Origin: Psychrosphaera ytuae
GTDB lineage: Bacteria; Pseudomonadota; Gammaproteobacteria; Enterobacterales; Alteromonadaceae
DNA: 64,000 nucleotides
Assembly: GCF_017638545.1 (NCBI RefSeq)
Contig: NZ_CP072110.1
Coordinates: forward strand, 2,170,001 to 2,234,000
Direction: 5' to 3'
Positions 51,011 to 62,100 of the stretch are shown here, in pieces. Made by a program: the position numbers and the translations under genes. Below the pieces are notes generated by a model that did no database searches, was not told the DNA's origin, and worked only from the letters and a program-made list of their open reading frames with translations. Numbering within the stretch: the first letter of the stretch is position 1; each line of letters starts with the position of its first letter.

Positions 51011-52738
51011 TTATGCTGCGTGAAAGTCTTTGCCTTCGACCGTTGCTTTGATGATCCCTGCTCTGACGACAAAGTCACCAAAGCGTTCACCTTGTTCACG
51101 TTCGCTCGCGTAGCGACCAAACAAGCTGTCTAGCTCGGCTAAGATTTCAGCTTCACCAATGTTTTCGCGGTACATTTTGTTGAGACGGGTACCCAAACCA
51201 TCAGCCCCTAAGTAGAAGTTGTATTTGCCCGGACCTTTACCGACAAACGCGATTTCAGCGGCAAACGGTCGAGCACAGCCATTAGGACAACCCGTCATAC
51301 GCAATACAATATCTTGCTCGGCGATGCCGTGTTTAATCGCTAATTCATCGAGTTTGTCGATAAGCTCAGGCAAATAACGCTCTGATTCAGCCATAGCTAG
51401 GGCACAAGTTGGTAAGGCAACACACGCCATTGAATTACCGCGAATCGGGCTAACGCCACCCTCGTCTAGGGTTCTGTGTAAACCGTATTGTTTGGTCAGG
51501 CCTTCAATCATGACCTTTTCGTCTTCAGGGACGTTGGCAATGATGATGTTTTGGTTGGCGGTCATGCGGAAGTCGCCTTTGTGGACTTTGGCAATCTCGC
51601 GAAGACCCGTTTTAAGTTGGCGTTCGTCGGTGTCGATAATGCGGCCGTTTTCGATGAACAAAGTTAGGTGCCAGTTGTTATCAACACCTTTGGTCCAACC
51701 CAAACGATCGCCTTGCAGGTCAAATGTCACTGGTTTTGGCTCTGATAGCGCAACGCCGGTATGAGCAACAACCGCATCACGGAATGCGTCGATACCAACT
51801 GTATCTATGGTGTACTTCAAGCGGGCGTGTTTGCGGCTTTCACGGTTACCCAAGTCTCGCTGTGCTTTAACAACACCTTCTGAGACTAAAATCGCGTCTT
51901 CTTTACTGACAAAGCCTAAGTCTGTAGCCAGTCGTGGATAGGTTGTGACATCGCCGTGCGTCGAGCCCATGCCACCGCCGACCACGACGTTAAAGCCAAG
52001 TAGTTTGGCGTCTTTGCCTTCGCCTTCGACAATGGCGATCAGACCCAAATCATTTGTATATACATCTACGTCATTGTGCGGAGGAATCGCCACAGCGGCT
52101 TTAAACTTACGAGGTAAATAGGTCGGGCCGTAAATTGGCTCTTGCTCTTCTTCACCTATGTCTAGCTTTTCACCATCCAACCAGATCTCTGCGTATGCAC
52201 GAGTTTTTGGCAACAAATGCTCAGAAATAGCCTTTGCGGTCTCATACACCTCTTGATGAATATAAGACTCAACCGGATTGGTGTTACACAAAATATTACG
52301 GTTTACGTCACCACACGCCGCCAATGAATCAAGACCAATGTCATTTAAGCCACTGATCACGTTTTTGATGTTGGGCTTTAACATACCGTGATATTGGAAC
52401 GTTTGGCGCGTGGTCAAACGCAAAGAGCCGTACAAGGTGTACTGCTCGGCCATTTTGTCGATGGCAAGCCATTGCTCGGCAGTTGCAACACCGCCCGGTA
52501 CGCGTGCTCGCAACATGAAAGAGTACAGTGGTTCTAGCTTTTGCTCACGGCGCTCGTCACGAACATCGCGGTCATCCTGCTGATAAAAACCATGAAACTT
52601 GGTTAGTTGTGTGTCGTCTTCAGCAAGTGCACCAGTGATTTTATCTTGTAGGCCTTCGCTAATTGTTCCGCGCAGGTAATTACTTTTTGTTTTGATGCCT
52701 TCGTTGACGGCTAGTTTTTTAGGGTTGTCTTGGCTCAT
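51011..52738 (-). CDS. cysI: Sulfite reductase hemoprotein subunit (CysI)
   Basis: The 575-residue protein has the siroheme/4Fe-4S ligands in two Cys motifs near the C-terminus (CVALPTCALAMAESERY and MTGCPNGCARPFAAEIAFVG), and the substrate-channel segment TRQTFQYHGMLKPNIK. It reduces sulfite to sulfide with electrons from CysJ. Its ATG overlaps the cysJ stop by one base, which indicates tight translational coupling. It matches the usual length (570). Confidence 0.97.
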   Translation of the reverse strand: MSQDNPKKLAVNEGIKTKSNYLRGTISEGLQDKITGALAEDDTQLTKFHGFYQQDDRDVRDERREQKLEPLYSFMLRARVPGGVATAEQWLAIDKMAEQYTLYGSLRLTTRQTFQYHGMLKPNIKNVISGLNDIGLDSLAACGDVNRNILCNTNPVESYIHQEVYETAKAISEHLLPKTRAYAEIWLDGEKLDIGEEEQEPIYGPTYLPRKFKAAVAIPPHNDVDVYTNDLGLIAIVEGEGKDAKLLGFNVVVGGGMGSTHGDVTTYPRLATDLGFVSKEDAILVSEGVVKAQRDLGNRESRKHARLKYTIDTVGIDAFRDAVVAHTGVALSEPKPVTFDLQGDRLGWTKGVDNNWHLTLFIENGRIIDTDERQLKTGLREIAKVHKGDFRMTANQNIIIANVPEDEKVMIEGLTKQYGLHRTLDEGGVSPIRGNSMACVALPTCALAMAESERYLPELIDKLDELAIKHGIAEQDIVLRMTGCPNGCARPFAAEIAFVGKGPGKYNFYLGADGLGTRLNKMYRENIGEAEILAELDSLFGRYASEREQGERFGDFVVRAGIIKATVEGKDFHAA

Positions 52739-54606
52739 TAATAAACATCCTTTTGGAATCGTTGGCTTTCACGAAGGTTTTCTAAATAATCTTGAGCGGC
52801 ATCTGCGTCGATACCTGCTTGGTCTTGAATGACATCAAGTAAGGCTTGTTGGACGTCTTTCGCCATGCGCTCTGCGTCACCACAAATGTATAGGTGTGCG
52901 CCTTTTTCTAACCATTCAAAGATGGCTTTGCCTTGCTCTTTTATGCGGTCTTGAACGTAGATTTTGTCAGCCTGATCACGAGAAAAAGCCACATCAAAGC
53001 GCGTCAATAGGCCTGAGTCTCGGTACTTGATCAATTCGGCTTGATATAAGAAATCAGTGGTAAAGTGCGGGTTACCAAAGAACAGCCAGTTTTCGCCGTT
53101 TGCATCTTGTGCTTCACGCTCTTGTAAAAAGGCTCTGAATGGCGCTATACCTGTTCCTGGACCTATCATGATCACTGGTGTAGAAGTATCCGCTGGCAGG
53201 CGGAAATTATTATTCGATTGAACATAAACGTTAACCGTTTCGGCATCTTCGGCGCGATAAGCTAAAAAGCCCGATGCGCCGCCTGTTCGAGTTTGGCTGT
53301 GCTGGTGACTTGCAACGTCACTTTCGTATTCAACGACGGCAACGGTTAAATGAACTTCGTCTTCAACTTCTGCTTGGCTACTAGCAATAGAATAAAGTCG
53401 CGGTGTGAGTTTCTGTAGACCCGCGACTAATTGGCTAGCTGTGACCTCAGCAGAGCCTTGTGGAAATTCTAACAATACATCCAATAACTGACGCTGCGCA
53501 CAGTATTGGCGCAGAGCTGTTTTGTCTTCTAATACAGTCGATAGCGCGTCATAGACGACACCTTGTGACTCAAGTAAGGCAGCGTAATGTTTAACAAAGT
53601 TAGGGTGTAACAAAGTCAGCTCTAGGTGAGTCGATAATAGTGTGGAAAGTGAGTAGTTACTTCCTTGCCATTCAACTTGCTCTTCTGCTTGCAAGTTAAG
53701 GGTTACAATGATTTCTGCAACTAACGCTGGGTCGTTATCAAACCAAACGCCCAAAGCATCACCCGGTCGGTATGAAATACCGCTATCTTCTAACGACAAC
53801 TCGATATGACGAATGTGCTTCTGGCTACCACGAGCCGTGATCTTTTGATTTGCCAAAACCGGAGCGGCAAACGGGTGATTGCGATCAAAAGCCGATGATG
53901 CTGATTGAATTGGTACAACATTGCCTAGATCATTAGCCGGTAGGTTAGAAGAGCCGTTGATTTCTTTGAGTGCTTTACCAAATTGCTCAATAGTAGAGTG
54001 TATATAGTCATTTGCCGCTTGATCAAAATCGACGTCTGCTTCAACAACAGGTGCTAAACGTGTCGCGCCTAATTGCGCTAATTGCTGATCAAAGTCATGG
54101 CCGGTTTTACAGAAGAACTCATAACTGCTGTCACCAAGCGCAAACACTGAGTACTTTAAGCCGTCCAGCTTAGGCGCTTTTTTGCCATGCAAAAACTTGT
54201 GTAACGTCACCGCGTCGTCTGGGGCATCACCTTCACCGTGAGTACTGACGATGATAGTAACAAACTGTTCTTTTTTGAGGTCTTTGCCTTTGTAGTCGGC
54301 CATATTTACTAGCTCGACTGCGAGACCCTGTTGCGACGCTTGTTGTTCTAATTGAGTCGCGACTCCACGTGCATTACCTGTTTGTGAGCCCACTAATATC
54401 AATAATTTAGCGGCCACAGCTGGCTGACTTGATGCAGAGTCAGAGCTGAAAGGTTGTGCTTGGCTTGCCGCGGCAAGATAGCCACTTACCCAAGCCTGTT
54501 GAATCGGGTTGAGTTGTGCGACGAGCTGATTGAGCTGTGTAATTTGCTCAGCAGATAGCGGAGAGGCAGTCGCATTAAGTTGTTGTACAAGTTGTGTTGG
54601 GCTCAT
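52738..54606 (-). CDS. cysJ: Sulfite reductase flavoprotein subunit (CysJ)
   Basis: The 622-residue protein has an N-terminal flavodoxin domain binding FMN (LVGSQTGNARGVATQL, STHGEGDAPDDAV), a linker, an FAD-binding domain (PRLYSIASSQAE) and an NADPH-binding domain (IMIGPGTGIAPFRAFLQERE). It passes electrons from NADPH to CysI. It is slightly longer than E. coli CysJ (599). It is the first gene of cysJ-cysI-cysH-cysG; cysD, cysN and cysC are not in the window. The 233-base divergent space upstream must hold its promoter, but I cannot point to a certain CysB site. Confidence 0.96.
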   Translation of the reverse strand: MSPTQLVQQLNATASPLSAEQITQLNQLVAQLNPIQQAWVSGYLAAASQAQPFSSDSASSQPAVAAKLLILVGSQTGNARGVATQLEQQASQQGLAVELVNMADYKGKDLKKEQFVTIIVSTHGEGDAPDDAVTLHKFLHGKKAPKLDGLKYSVFALGDSSYEFFCKTGHDFDQQLAQLGATRLAPVVEADVDFDQAANDYIHSTIEQFGKALKEINGSSNLPANDLGNVVPIQSASSAFDRNHPFAAPVLANQKITARGSQKHIRHIELSLEDSGISYRPGDALGVWFDNDPALVAEIIVTLNLQAEEQVEWQGSNYSLSTLLSTHLELTLLHPNFVKHYAALLESQGVVYDALSTVLEDKTALRQYCAQRQLLDVLLEFPQGSAEVTASQLVAGLQKLTPRLYSIASSQAEVEDEVHLTVAVVEYESDVASHQHSQTRTGGASGFLAYRAEDAETVNVYVQSNNNFRLPADTSTPVIMIGPGTGIAPFRAFLQEREAQDANGENWLFFGNPHFTTDFLYQAELIKYRDSGLLTRFDVAFSRDQADKIYVQDRIKEQGKAIFEWLEKGAHLYICGDAERMAKDVQQALLDVIQDQAGIDADAAQDYLENLRESQRFQKDVY

Positions 54607-54839
54607 TGGTATTGTTCTTTCTTTTAAACCGAGTAAATGATTTTAGAAACGAACAAACAAAACAATAAACAGCCTATTGATTTCGATTTATTCCAAAAAG
54701 TTATATTGGGCGGAAGGCCCCCGTTTATAAAGGCTTGGAGGTCAGACCGGAGTTATATGTTTTTTTACTATGAGTTAGAACAAAAAGCGTTTAGGCTATT
54801 CCTACAATAATAATTATAAGACTTTGGAAGGTCATTGAT

Positions 54840-55778
54840 ATGTCAGCGGTTTCCAGCAGTAAAAGTCAAAGACGGTTTTTAGTAGTATTTAATCCGACGC
54901 CTCAGCGTTTAAGAAAAGTGCGTTTAAAGAAGTTACTCGATGCGATCAAAGCAACGGGAGACGAATGGTTTTTGTATGCGACCGAGCAAGGTTTGGCAGC
55001 CAATGGCGCAGTTTTAAAAACTCGACTCGAGGGCGTTACGGACCTCATCGTGGTCGGTGGTGATGGCACCTTTAATATAGCGATCAACAGCTTACCATTT
55101 GATATCAAATCAAAGACACTACCATTTAGAGTTGGCTTGCTGCCTTCTGGCACAGGGAATGACTTTGCGCGTGCTTGGTATGGCAAAGATATGAATATCG
55201 ATGAGATAATTGACGTACTGTTAGATAATCACTGCCAAACCTTACATTTGGGTGAGTGTGAAATGGTTCAGTCGACTCGGCTTTTTCACAATGTGATGGG
55301 GGCTGGTTTTGACGCGATGATTTCGAAAGAGCTCGAACACAAAAAAACACCGTTTAGAAGTTTGAGTTATCTGTGGTCTGCGATTAAATATATTCCATTT
55401 TACGAAGAGCCTGAGTGCACCTACAAATCATCACACACTAAACGCGAATTTCGCAATTTACTCACCGCATTTTGTAATTCCAAATACTTTGGCGGTGGTT
55501 TGCCCATTGCACCTATGGCCGATGCATCGAGTGCTCGCTTGGATGTGATTTCTGCAGGTCAGATGCCACTCATTAATAAATTTAAGTTGATTGGTAAACT
55601 GGTGGCTGGCTCGCATATGTCGTCCCCGGACATATTTACAGAGACGTTAAATAAAGAGGCCTTCGCGCAAATAGAAACGGAAGGCCTCGAATTAGAAGCA
55701 GATGGTGAGTTTATTGGTTACTCACCGTGCAAAGTAGATGTGTCGGATTATCATTTGGCGCTCAAAGCACCTCGATAA
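54840..55778 (+). CDS. Diacylglycerol/lipid kinase family protein (YegS-like)
   Basis: The 312-residue soluble protein carries the nucleotide-binding signature of the DAGK catalytic family, LIVVGGDGTFNIAINSLP, and GLLPSGTGNDFARAW. The C-terminal beta-sandwich has the conserved lipid-kinase motif LELEADGEFIGYSPCKVDV. It should phosphorylate a diacylglycerol-like or phosphatidylglycerol lipid, as YegS does. It is transcribed divergently from cysJ and convergently to the DUF481 gene 14 bases away. Confidence 0.9.
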   Translation: MSAVSSSKSQRRFLVVFNPTPQRLRKVRLKKLLDAIKATGDEWFLYATEQGLAANGAVLKTRLEGVTDLIVVGGDGTFNIAINSLPFDIKSKTLPFRVGLLPSGTGNDFARAWYGKDMNIDEIIDVLLDNHCQTLHLGECEMVQSTRLFHNVMGAGFDAMISKELEHKKTPFRSLSYLWSAIKYIPFYEEPECTYKSSHTKREFRNLLTAFCNSKYFGGGLPIAPMADASSARLDVISAGQMPLINKFKLIGKLVAGSHMSSPDIFTETLNKEAFAQIETEGLELEADGEFIGYSPCKVDVSDYHLALKAPR

Positions 55779-55791
55779 CTCGCCTTATACT

Positions 55792-56547
55792 TTAGAAGTT
55801 AACAACTAAGGTTACTGCGGTTTCTGTATCTGTCTTCTCAAGACCTTCGTCAACGTCAGAGTTAGAGATAGTTTTGAAACCAACTTTCATTTTCATCATG
55901 TCAGTTAGTGTCGCGCGAACTGCTGTTTCTGTAATGGTACGAGTGTTGAACTCTGCGTACTCAATGCTAACGTTTTGGATGAATTTAGCTGAATTAGAAA
56001 ACTTCCATTGATATGCACCAGAGAATCGACCAACAACACCTGAGTCTGTATCACCGTCTTGGTCTTCACCGCGTGAATAACCTGGACCAACGTTGATGTC
56101 TAGGAACATGTCTTCACGGTCTAACGCACGGAAGCTGTAACCTGCGGCGATAGTAGTGTATTTTGCGTACGCACCAAATTCATCGTCTGTATAACTACCA
56201 AAAATGAAAACGGCAGAGTTTTCACCTAGTTTATAGTCACCTTGTGCGCTTAAAGTATAACGATCATCGGTTTTTTGAGTTACCGTTTCGCCTGCTGCGT
56301 TTTCTGTTTCGTTTTCTTTCATCAAGAAATCTAAGGTGTACTTGTTTTTCCATTGAAACAGGTTTTGTTCAACCGTTAAATTGCCGTAATACGAAGACGA
56401 TTCCGTGTTACCTGTTGTGATTAGAACACCTACTTCAGCGCTCACATCTAGCTCGTCGTTTTCTTCTGCTGCATCGTCCGCGAATACAGAAGTGCTTAGT
56501 AGCGCTAGGCTTAATGCGCTTAGTTTAAAGATAGATTTCATGGTCAC
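55792..56547 (-). CDS. DUF481 outer-membrane-type protein (YdiY-like)
   Basis: The 251-residue protein has a signal peptide (ending at TSVFADDA) and an amphipathic beta-strand pattern with aromatic residues, closing with the strand TAVTLVVNF. The DUF481 signature appears in SAEVGVLITTGNTESSSYYG and in YSFRALDREDMFLDINVGPGYSRG. DUF481 proteins are small outer-membrane beta-barrels of unknown function; some relatives are induced by salt or acid. It is clearly a tandem paralogue of the next gene upstream (56639), and a 91-base gap separates them. Confidence 0.92.
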   Translation of the reverse strand: MTMKSIFKLSALSLALLSTSVFADDAAEENDELDVSAEVGVLITTGNTESSSYYGNLTVEQNLFQWKNKYTLDFLMKENETENAAGETVTQKTDDRYTLSAQGDYKLGENSAVFIFGSYTDDEFGAYAKYTTIAAGYSFRALDREDMFLDINVGPGYSRGEDQDGDTDSGVVGRFSGAYQWKFSNSAKFIQNVSIEYAEFNTRTITETAVRATLTDMMKMKVGFKTISNSDVDEGLEKTDTETAVTLVVNF

Positions 56548-56638
56548 TCCCTTAAAATTGTGATCGTTAAAGTTTGTATCTTTTTTACTTTTATTTGACT
56601 ACAGCATAGGTGTTGAGGTCACTAGCGCAAGGAGTGCG

Positions 56639-57430
56639 TTAAATGATCATAACCAATGTCAAAGATGTTTCAGTTGAAAGCTTTTCTTGCTCGTCATCGA
56701 CTTGCGTATCGTGGATAGCTTTAAAGCCGACTTTCATTTGCATTGAGCCACTTACCTGAGTGGTAAATGATGACTCTGCGATTGTACGGGTGTTAAATCC
56801 TGCGGTTTCGACCGATACGTTTTGAACAAATCGAGCGTAGTCGGTGATTTCCCAATTAAACGCCGCCGAGCCACGAATAATCACACCTTGTTCGTTTTCA
56901 TCTTCGGAAGTACGGCCTTTGGCATAACCCGGACCTATATTGAAATCCAACACTCGCTTTTCTTCGTTAATCGCCCTAAAGCTATAACCCGCAACTATCG
57001 TTGAATAGGTTACGTATGAGGCAAAGCGGTCGTCTGTGTGACTTAAGAAGCCAAACACAGCGTCGGTTTCGGTTATTTCAAAATCAGTTTGGGCTTTAAA
57101 AATGTATTGCTCAGCAGTGGTTTGAAGCACTTCTGCTTGCACATCTTCGTCGTATTGTTCGTCTTTTTTATACAGAGCATTAAAGTTGTATTGAAAACGC
57201 CACTTTTCCCACTCGTGTTTAGCGTCTAATTTGGCAATGAACGAGCTTGAGTCTGTGTTACCTGAGGTCAGTAAAATACCCAGTTCTGCCGACATGTCCC
57301 ACACTTTGTCTTTAAACAATGGCTCCAATTCATAATCGCCATACTCATCAACGCGCGCTTCAGCAGCAGGAACGAAGAGAGTTAAAATAACAGTTGAAAC
57401 GGACAAAAGGGTAATTAGACATTGTTTCAT
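56639..57430 (-). CDS. DUF481 outer-membrane-type protein, tandem paralogue
   Basis: The 263-residue protein has a signal peptide (ending at VPAAEARVDE). It shares with its neighbour SAELGILLTSGNTDSSSF, YSFRAINEEKRVLDFNIGPGYAKGR and a very similar C-terminal strand region (FNTRTIAESSFTTQVSGSMQ). The ATG at 57430 is preferred over an in-frame TTG at 57439. The two products differ over much of their length, so the duplication is old. Tandem copies of this barrel may have different specificities, or be expressed under different conditions. Confidence 0.9.
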   Translation of the reverse strand: MKQCLITLLSVSTVILTLFVPAAEARVDEYGDYELEPLFKDKVWDMSAELGILLTSGNTDSSSFIAKLDAKHEWEKWRFQYNFNALYKKDEQYDEDVQAEVLQTTAEQYIFKAQTDFEITETDAVFGFLSHTDDRFASYVTYSTIVAGYSFRAINEEKRVLDFNIGPGYAKGRTSEDENEQGVIIRGSAAFNWEITDYARFVQNVSVETAGFNTRTIAESSFTTQVSGSMQMKVGFKAIHDTQVDDEQEKLSTETSLTLVMII

Positions 57431-57713
57431 GTAGCGCAAGCAGACCTTAATAATTAGTTATAAAAATTGAAAGATAACGTCCAATGTCACAAAAAGAGAG
57501 CAGATTCTACACTTTAGCCGGTATTAAAACTACTATTGATGGTTGTTTTTTGGTCTACTTTTGTTGCTAAGTTACTTGTTATGGGTAGAAGCATTACAAA
57601 CCGCTTCATCAAAAGCTGTTTTATTGTTGTACTGATTGCACGGATAAAGGAAAATAGCGCCTTATTTTGGCCTGCTCAAACCCTATAAAACGCAATAACA
57701 GAATCGAGAAACT

Positions 57714-58931
57714 ATGCCTACTACTTCAACTCATAATCACGACGTCATTATTATTGGTGCTGGTGCAGCCGGTCTTATGTGTGCCGCGCAAGCAGGGTAT
57801 CGAGGTCGAGATGTATTGGTATTAGATCACGCCAAACAAGCAGGCAAAAAAATCCTGATCTCTGGGGGTGGTCGCTGTAATTTTACTAATATGGATGTTG
57901 AGCCCAATAATTACCTATGTAGTAATCCCCACTTTGTGAAGTCGGCGTTATCTCGTTATACCCAATGGGATTTTTTGGGTTTGATAGGTAAGTACCAAGT
58001 GGCCTATCACGAGCGTGATTTTGGTCAGTTGTTTTGTGACGACAGCGCCAAGGAAATTGTTCGTATATTGATGTCCGAATGCGAAGCGGCCAACGCAAAA
58101 ATCCGCCTGCGCACAGAGATCACCGCCATTGAAGCGATAAAAGATGAGCAGGGCACGATAACTCAATACACAGTGACAACACCAAGTCATGTATACCAAT
58201 GTCAAAGCTTAGTCATTGCAACTGGTGGACTGTCGATGCCCAAATTAGGCGCAACACCGTTTGGTTATCAAGTGGCGGAGCAGTTTGGCCTTAAAGTATT
58301 ACCGACTCGCGCTGGATTAGTTCCGGTAACTTTGCATCAAGAACAAAAAGAAGCGCTGTCAGAGTTGTCTGGGATCAGTTTACCTGTGCGTATTGAAGCC
58401 AATGACGGCACTGTGTTTGGCGCAGATATGTTGATCACTCATCGAGGGTTGTCAGGTCCGTCGATTTTACAGATTTCCAATTATTGGAATCCAGGCGAAG
58501 CGATGAGTATCGACTTATTACCTAACATCGACCTCGCAGCTGAATTAGAGTCAGTCAGACAATCAAATCCAAACCAGAGCCTTAAAAACACTCTTTCTAC
58601 TTGGCTGCCTAAACGCTTTGTTGAGCTTTTGATGTCCATGGAAAACCTTGTCGACAAACCAATCAAACAACTTCAACACAAAGAGTTAGATAGCGTCGTA
58701 GCAGTGCTTCACAGTTGGCAGATAAAACCAAACGGCACGGAAGGTTACCGAACTGCAGAAGTAACTCTAGGTGGTGTAGATACAGACGCCATCTCATCCA
58801 AAACCATGATGTGCAAAAACATCAATGGCTTGTACTTTGTCGGCGAAGTACTCGATGTCACCGGCTGGCTAGGAGGTTATAACTTCCAGTGGGCATGGGC
58901 GAGTGGCTGGGCCGCTGGGCAGGTTTGTTAA
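57714..58931 (+). CDS. BaiN/HI0933-family flavoprotein oxidoreductase
   Basis: The 405-residue protein has the N-terminal FAD dinucleotide motif DVIIIGAGAAGLMCAAQAG and the HI0933/YhiN family signature GKKILISGGGRCNFTNMD. It also has the C-terminal AEVTLGGVDTDAISSKTM and GEVLDVTGWLGGYNFQWAW. It should use NAD(P)H to reduce or oxidise a small organic substrate; for YhiN and relatives the physiological substrate is not established. It is a single-gene unit with its own promoter region (about 270 bases upstream) and terminator. Confidence 0.93.
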   Translation: MPTTSTHNHDVIIIGAGAAGLMCAAQAGYRGRDVLVLDHAKQAGKKILISGGGRCNFTNMDVEPNNYLCSNPHFVKSALSRYTQWDFLGLIGKYQVAYHERDFGQLFCDDSAKEIVRILMSECEAANAKIRLRTEITAIEAIKDEQGTITQYTVTTPSHVYQCQSLVIATGGLSMPKLGATPFGYQVAEQFGLKVLPTRAGLVPVTLHQEQKEALSELSGISLPVRIEANDGTVFGADMLITHRGLSGPSILQISNYWNPGEAMSIDLLPNIDLAAELESVRQSNPNQSLKNTLSTWLPKRFVELLMSMENLVDKPIKQLQHKELDSVVAVLHSWQIKPNGTEGYRTAEVTLGGVDTDAISSKTMMCKNINGLYFVGEVLDVTGWLGGYNFQWAWASGWAAGQVC

Positions 58932-58953
58932 TCAGTAAATTTATGAGAAAAGA

Positions 58954-58975
58954 CTAGGGAATTCCCTAGCCTTTT
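58954..58975 (+). terminator. Terminator after the BaiN-family gene
   Basis: The perfect 16-base palindrome CTAGGGAATTCCCTAG (58954-58969) is followed by C and five T, a short but complete intrinsic terminator 22 bases past the stop. Confidence 0.8.
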
Positions 58976-59120
58976 TATGTCTTCTAATCCATCCCGTAAG
59001 ATTTCAATATTACCTCTTTGCAGACTCTTATTTGTCTACTAGGCTCTACTAATCTGAACCACATTTAATCTGCCGATTTATGGACGAAACTGCGCTCAAT
59101 TTTTCAGAGGTAATGCTTTT

Positions 59121-62100
59121 ATGTCGATGCGGCCGTCAGCTACGTTTCAATTTTCGAACCTGTCATTAGTGATATCAACTGTACTGCTAAGTGCATCTAT
59201 TGGTCTAAACGCAGAAACAACCGGTGCTAATGGTGAAAGTGTCAGTAAAAAAGACAATGTCACTGTAACTACCACAGATATTATTAACGAAATTAGTGGG
59301 TCAGACTTGGTCATTTCAAACATTGTCTTTTCTGGAAATGACGTTCAAATAGGTTTGTTTAGAAATTTTGACTTTTTATTTGACCCTAATGGTGTCGAGA
59401 GCTTCAATAACGGTGTGATCTTGAGTACCGGTGATGTGGAAGGTGTTGTTGGTAACAATGCTAGCGACAACTTAACCACCCTCAATCAAGGTGGGGGTGC
59501 TGTAACAGATAACGACCTCAATGAGTCCGGTTTTGATATCGCCAAACTTACGTTTCAAGTTAATCCTACTTTTGACACCTTAATATTAGATTTCGTATTT
59601 GGGTCGGACGAATATAACGAGTACGTATATTCTGGATTTAACGACAAATTAAAAATCAGGGTCGACGACGATACTACGGGGCCCAACCCTTTTGTTGATT
59701 GTGCGTTAACTCCTGACGGGCAAGCTTTTAGTATTGACTCAGTAAACCGAAGCAGTGAATTCACACCTGGGAATGGGGCGTCTTCTAACCCAGATTTGTA
59801 TATTAGTAACGACTTTAGTGATGGCGTCTCTTTTCAAACGCAGATGGATGGCTTTACAAAGCGAGTGACTTGCCGTGCTTCTGTTGTGCCAGGTCAGCCG
59901 GCTAATGTTGCCGTGGGTGTGGTTGACGATGGGGACGGTCAATTTGACTCATGGGCTTTTTTTAGAGCGAAAAGTTTGCGCTCAGAGCCTGGTGGTGATT
60001 ATGGTGATGCGCCAGATAGCTATCAAACGTTGGTTGCTTCTTCAGGCGCCAATCACACTATCAAAGAAGGTGTCTATATAGGTTTGATGCCAACGGGTGA
60101 CACTGATGGTTATGGTGACGGAGTCGAAGATAGCCCTGGTACAGCAACGGACGATGTTGATGATGGCGTTGATACGTTTCCTCAGTTAGTGGATACCGAT
60201 TCTTCTTATTCAATCGTTGTAAATGCCACAAGTATTAACGGCTCAAACTCGACTATAGTCGCTTGGATTGATTTTGACCGCGACGGTATTTTTGAGTCAG
60301 GAGAAGAAACTTCAGTTGCTGTTCCTTCGGGTACATATCAGCAGGATATTACGGTTACTTGGAGCTCGATACCAGTAAACACTCAAATTGGTGACACGTA
60401 CGCGCGGATCCGAATTGCAAATGATGGGGACGGTTTAACGACCAGTACGCCAACTGGAAGTGTTGCATCTGGTGAGGTTGAAGATTACAAATTTGTGATT
60501 TCTGGCGCGGGGGATGTGACACCTCCGGATGTTGTTATTGATCCGGTCACAGATGTGACAACACCTAATGGGAATTTAACAGCATTTGCAGTCACGGGTT
60601 CATGCACGGTTGGTGATGGTGATGTTACGGTATTGGTCTCTGATCAAGATGGCTCTCCGGCTAATATTTCTAGTACCGTTACTTGTAAGTCGAATGGAAC
60701 CTGGTCGACGTCATTTGACGTGACTTCAATTGACGATGGCCCTAACGCTATTGAAGTAGATGCTTCACAGACAGATGCTCAAGGTAATGTTGGTAACGCT
60801 TTACAAGTTACAGCCAATAAAGACATAACTCCGCCGGCATTAACAATAGATAGCCCAAATCCAGCAAATTCGACAAACAGCTCGAGTTATGATGTTACTG
60901 GTATGTGTGAAAGCGGCGGAACGTTAGTGACTGTTGCGATTTCAGGTGCTACACCAGCAACTCAAGATGTTGCTTGTAACCTGAGCATGTACACCGCAAA
61001 TTTTGATGTATCTTCTATTTTGGATGGTGCTAACCAAATCTCAATTAATGTCAGTCAAGATGACAGTGTCGGGAATTCAGCTGCGATTGGAGGCACTGAA
61101 AACAAAGACACAGTGAGCCCCCTCGTAACTATTAATGCCCTACCTGCAGCCAACGCTTCTAATCAGTCGACTTACCCTGTATCTGGTTCGTGTACTAGTG
61201 CAGATGGCAACGTTACGGTCACCTTACCTGGTGCCCCAGGTAGTCCTAAATCGGTGGCGTGTAGTGCTGGCTCTTGGAGTACAACATTTGATGTGTCGGG
61301 CGTTAGTGATGGAACCAACACAATTGCAGTCGATGCCGCTCAGACGGATGCAGCGAATAACACAGGAAATGCAACTCAGCAGACAGCAAGTAAAGATACC
61401 GCTGCTCCTGTAGTAACTACAGACACACCTCCTGTTGCTACTCAAGCAAATCAAAACACATACACAGTTACTGGCACTTGTACAACGTCTGATGGCTCGG
61501 TCACCGTCAGTATTCCTGGTGCAACTCCGGCCAGTACGGTCGTAGCTTGTAGCGCAGGAAATTGGAGTGCGACTTTTGATGTGTCTGCAATTGCGGATAA
61601 CACGAACGCTATTTCAGTGAATGCGAGCCAAACAGATTCGTTCTCAAATACAGGCAACGCGACGACTCAACAAGCTAATAAAGATGCAACAGCACCTGTA
61701 GTAACCATTAACTCTCTATCAAACGCGAATATTGCGAATTCGAATAGTTACCCGTTATCAGGTAGTTGTTCTTCTGGTGATGGAAACGTAACAGTGACAG
61801 TGGCTGGCGCAACACCAAGTAGTCAATCGGTGGCTTGTTCAGGTGGTAGCTGGAGTGCGTCAACAGATGTATCTGCGTTATCTGACGGTGCAAACGTCAT
61901 CGCGGCAAACGCAAGTCAAACAGATGCGGTGGGTAACACAGGTAATGCAGCTCAACAAACGGGTAACAAAGATACAGTTGCACCAACGCTTTCTATCGAT
62001 AATGCGCCAACTGATATCACCACGTTGGACCCGATTACGTTAACTTTTAATTTCTCAGAAGACGTAAGTGGATTTACACAAGGCGATATAGTTGTAGTGA

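Noticed and set aside
54607..54839. CysB-type site in the divergent region upstream of cysJ
   Set aside because: CysB sites are too degenerate to call by eye, and no clear dyad was found.
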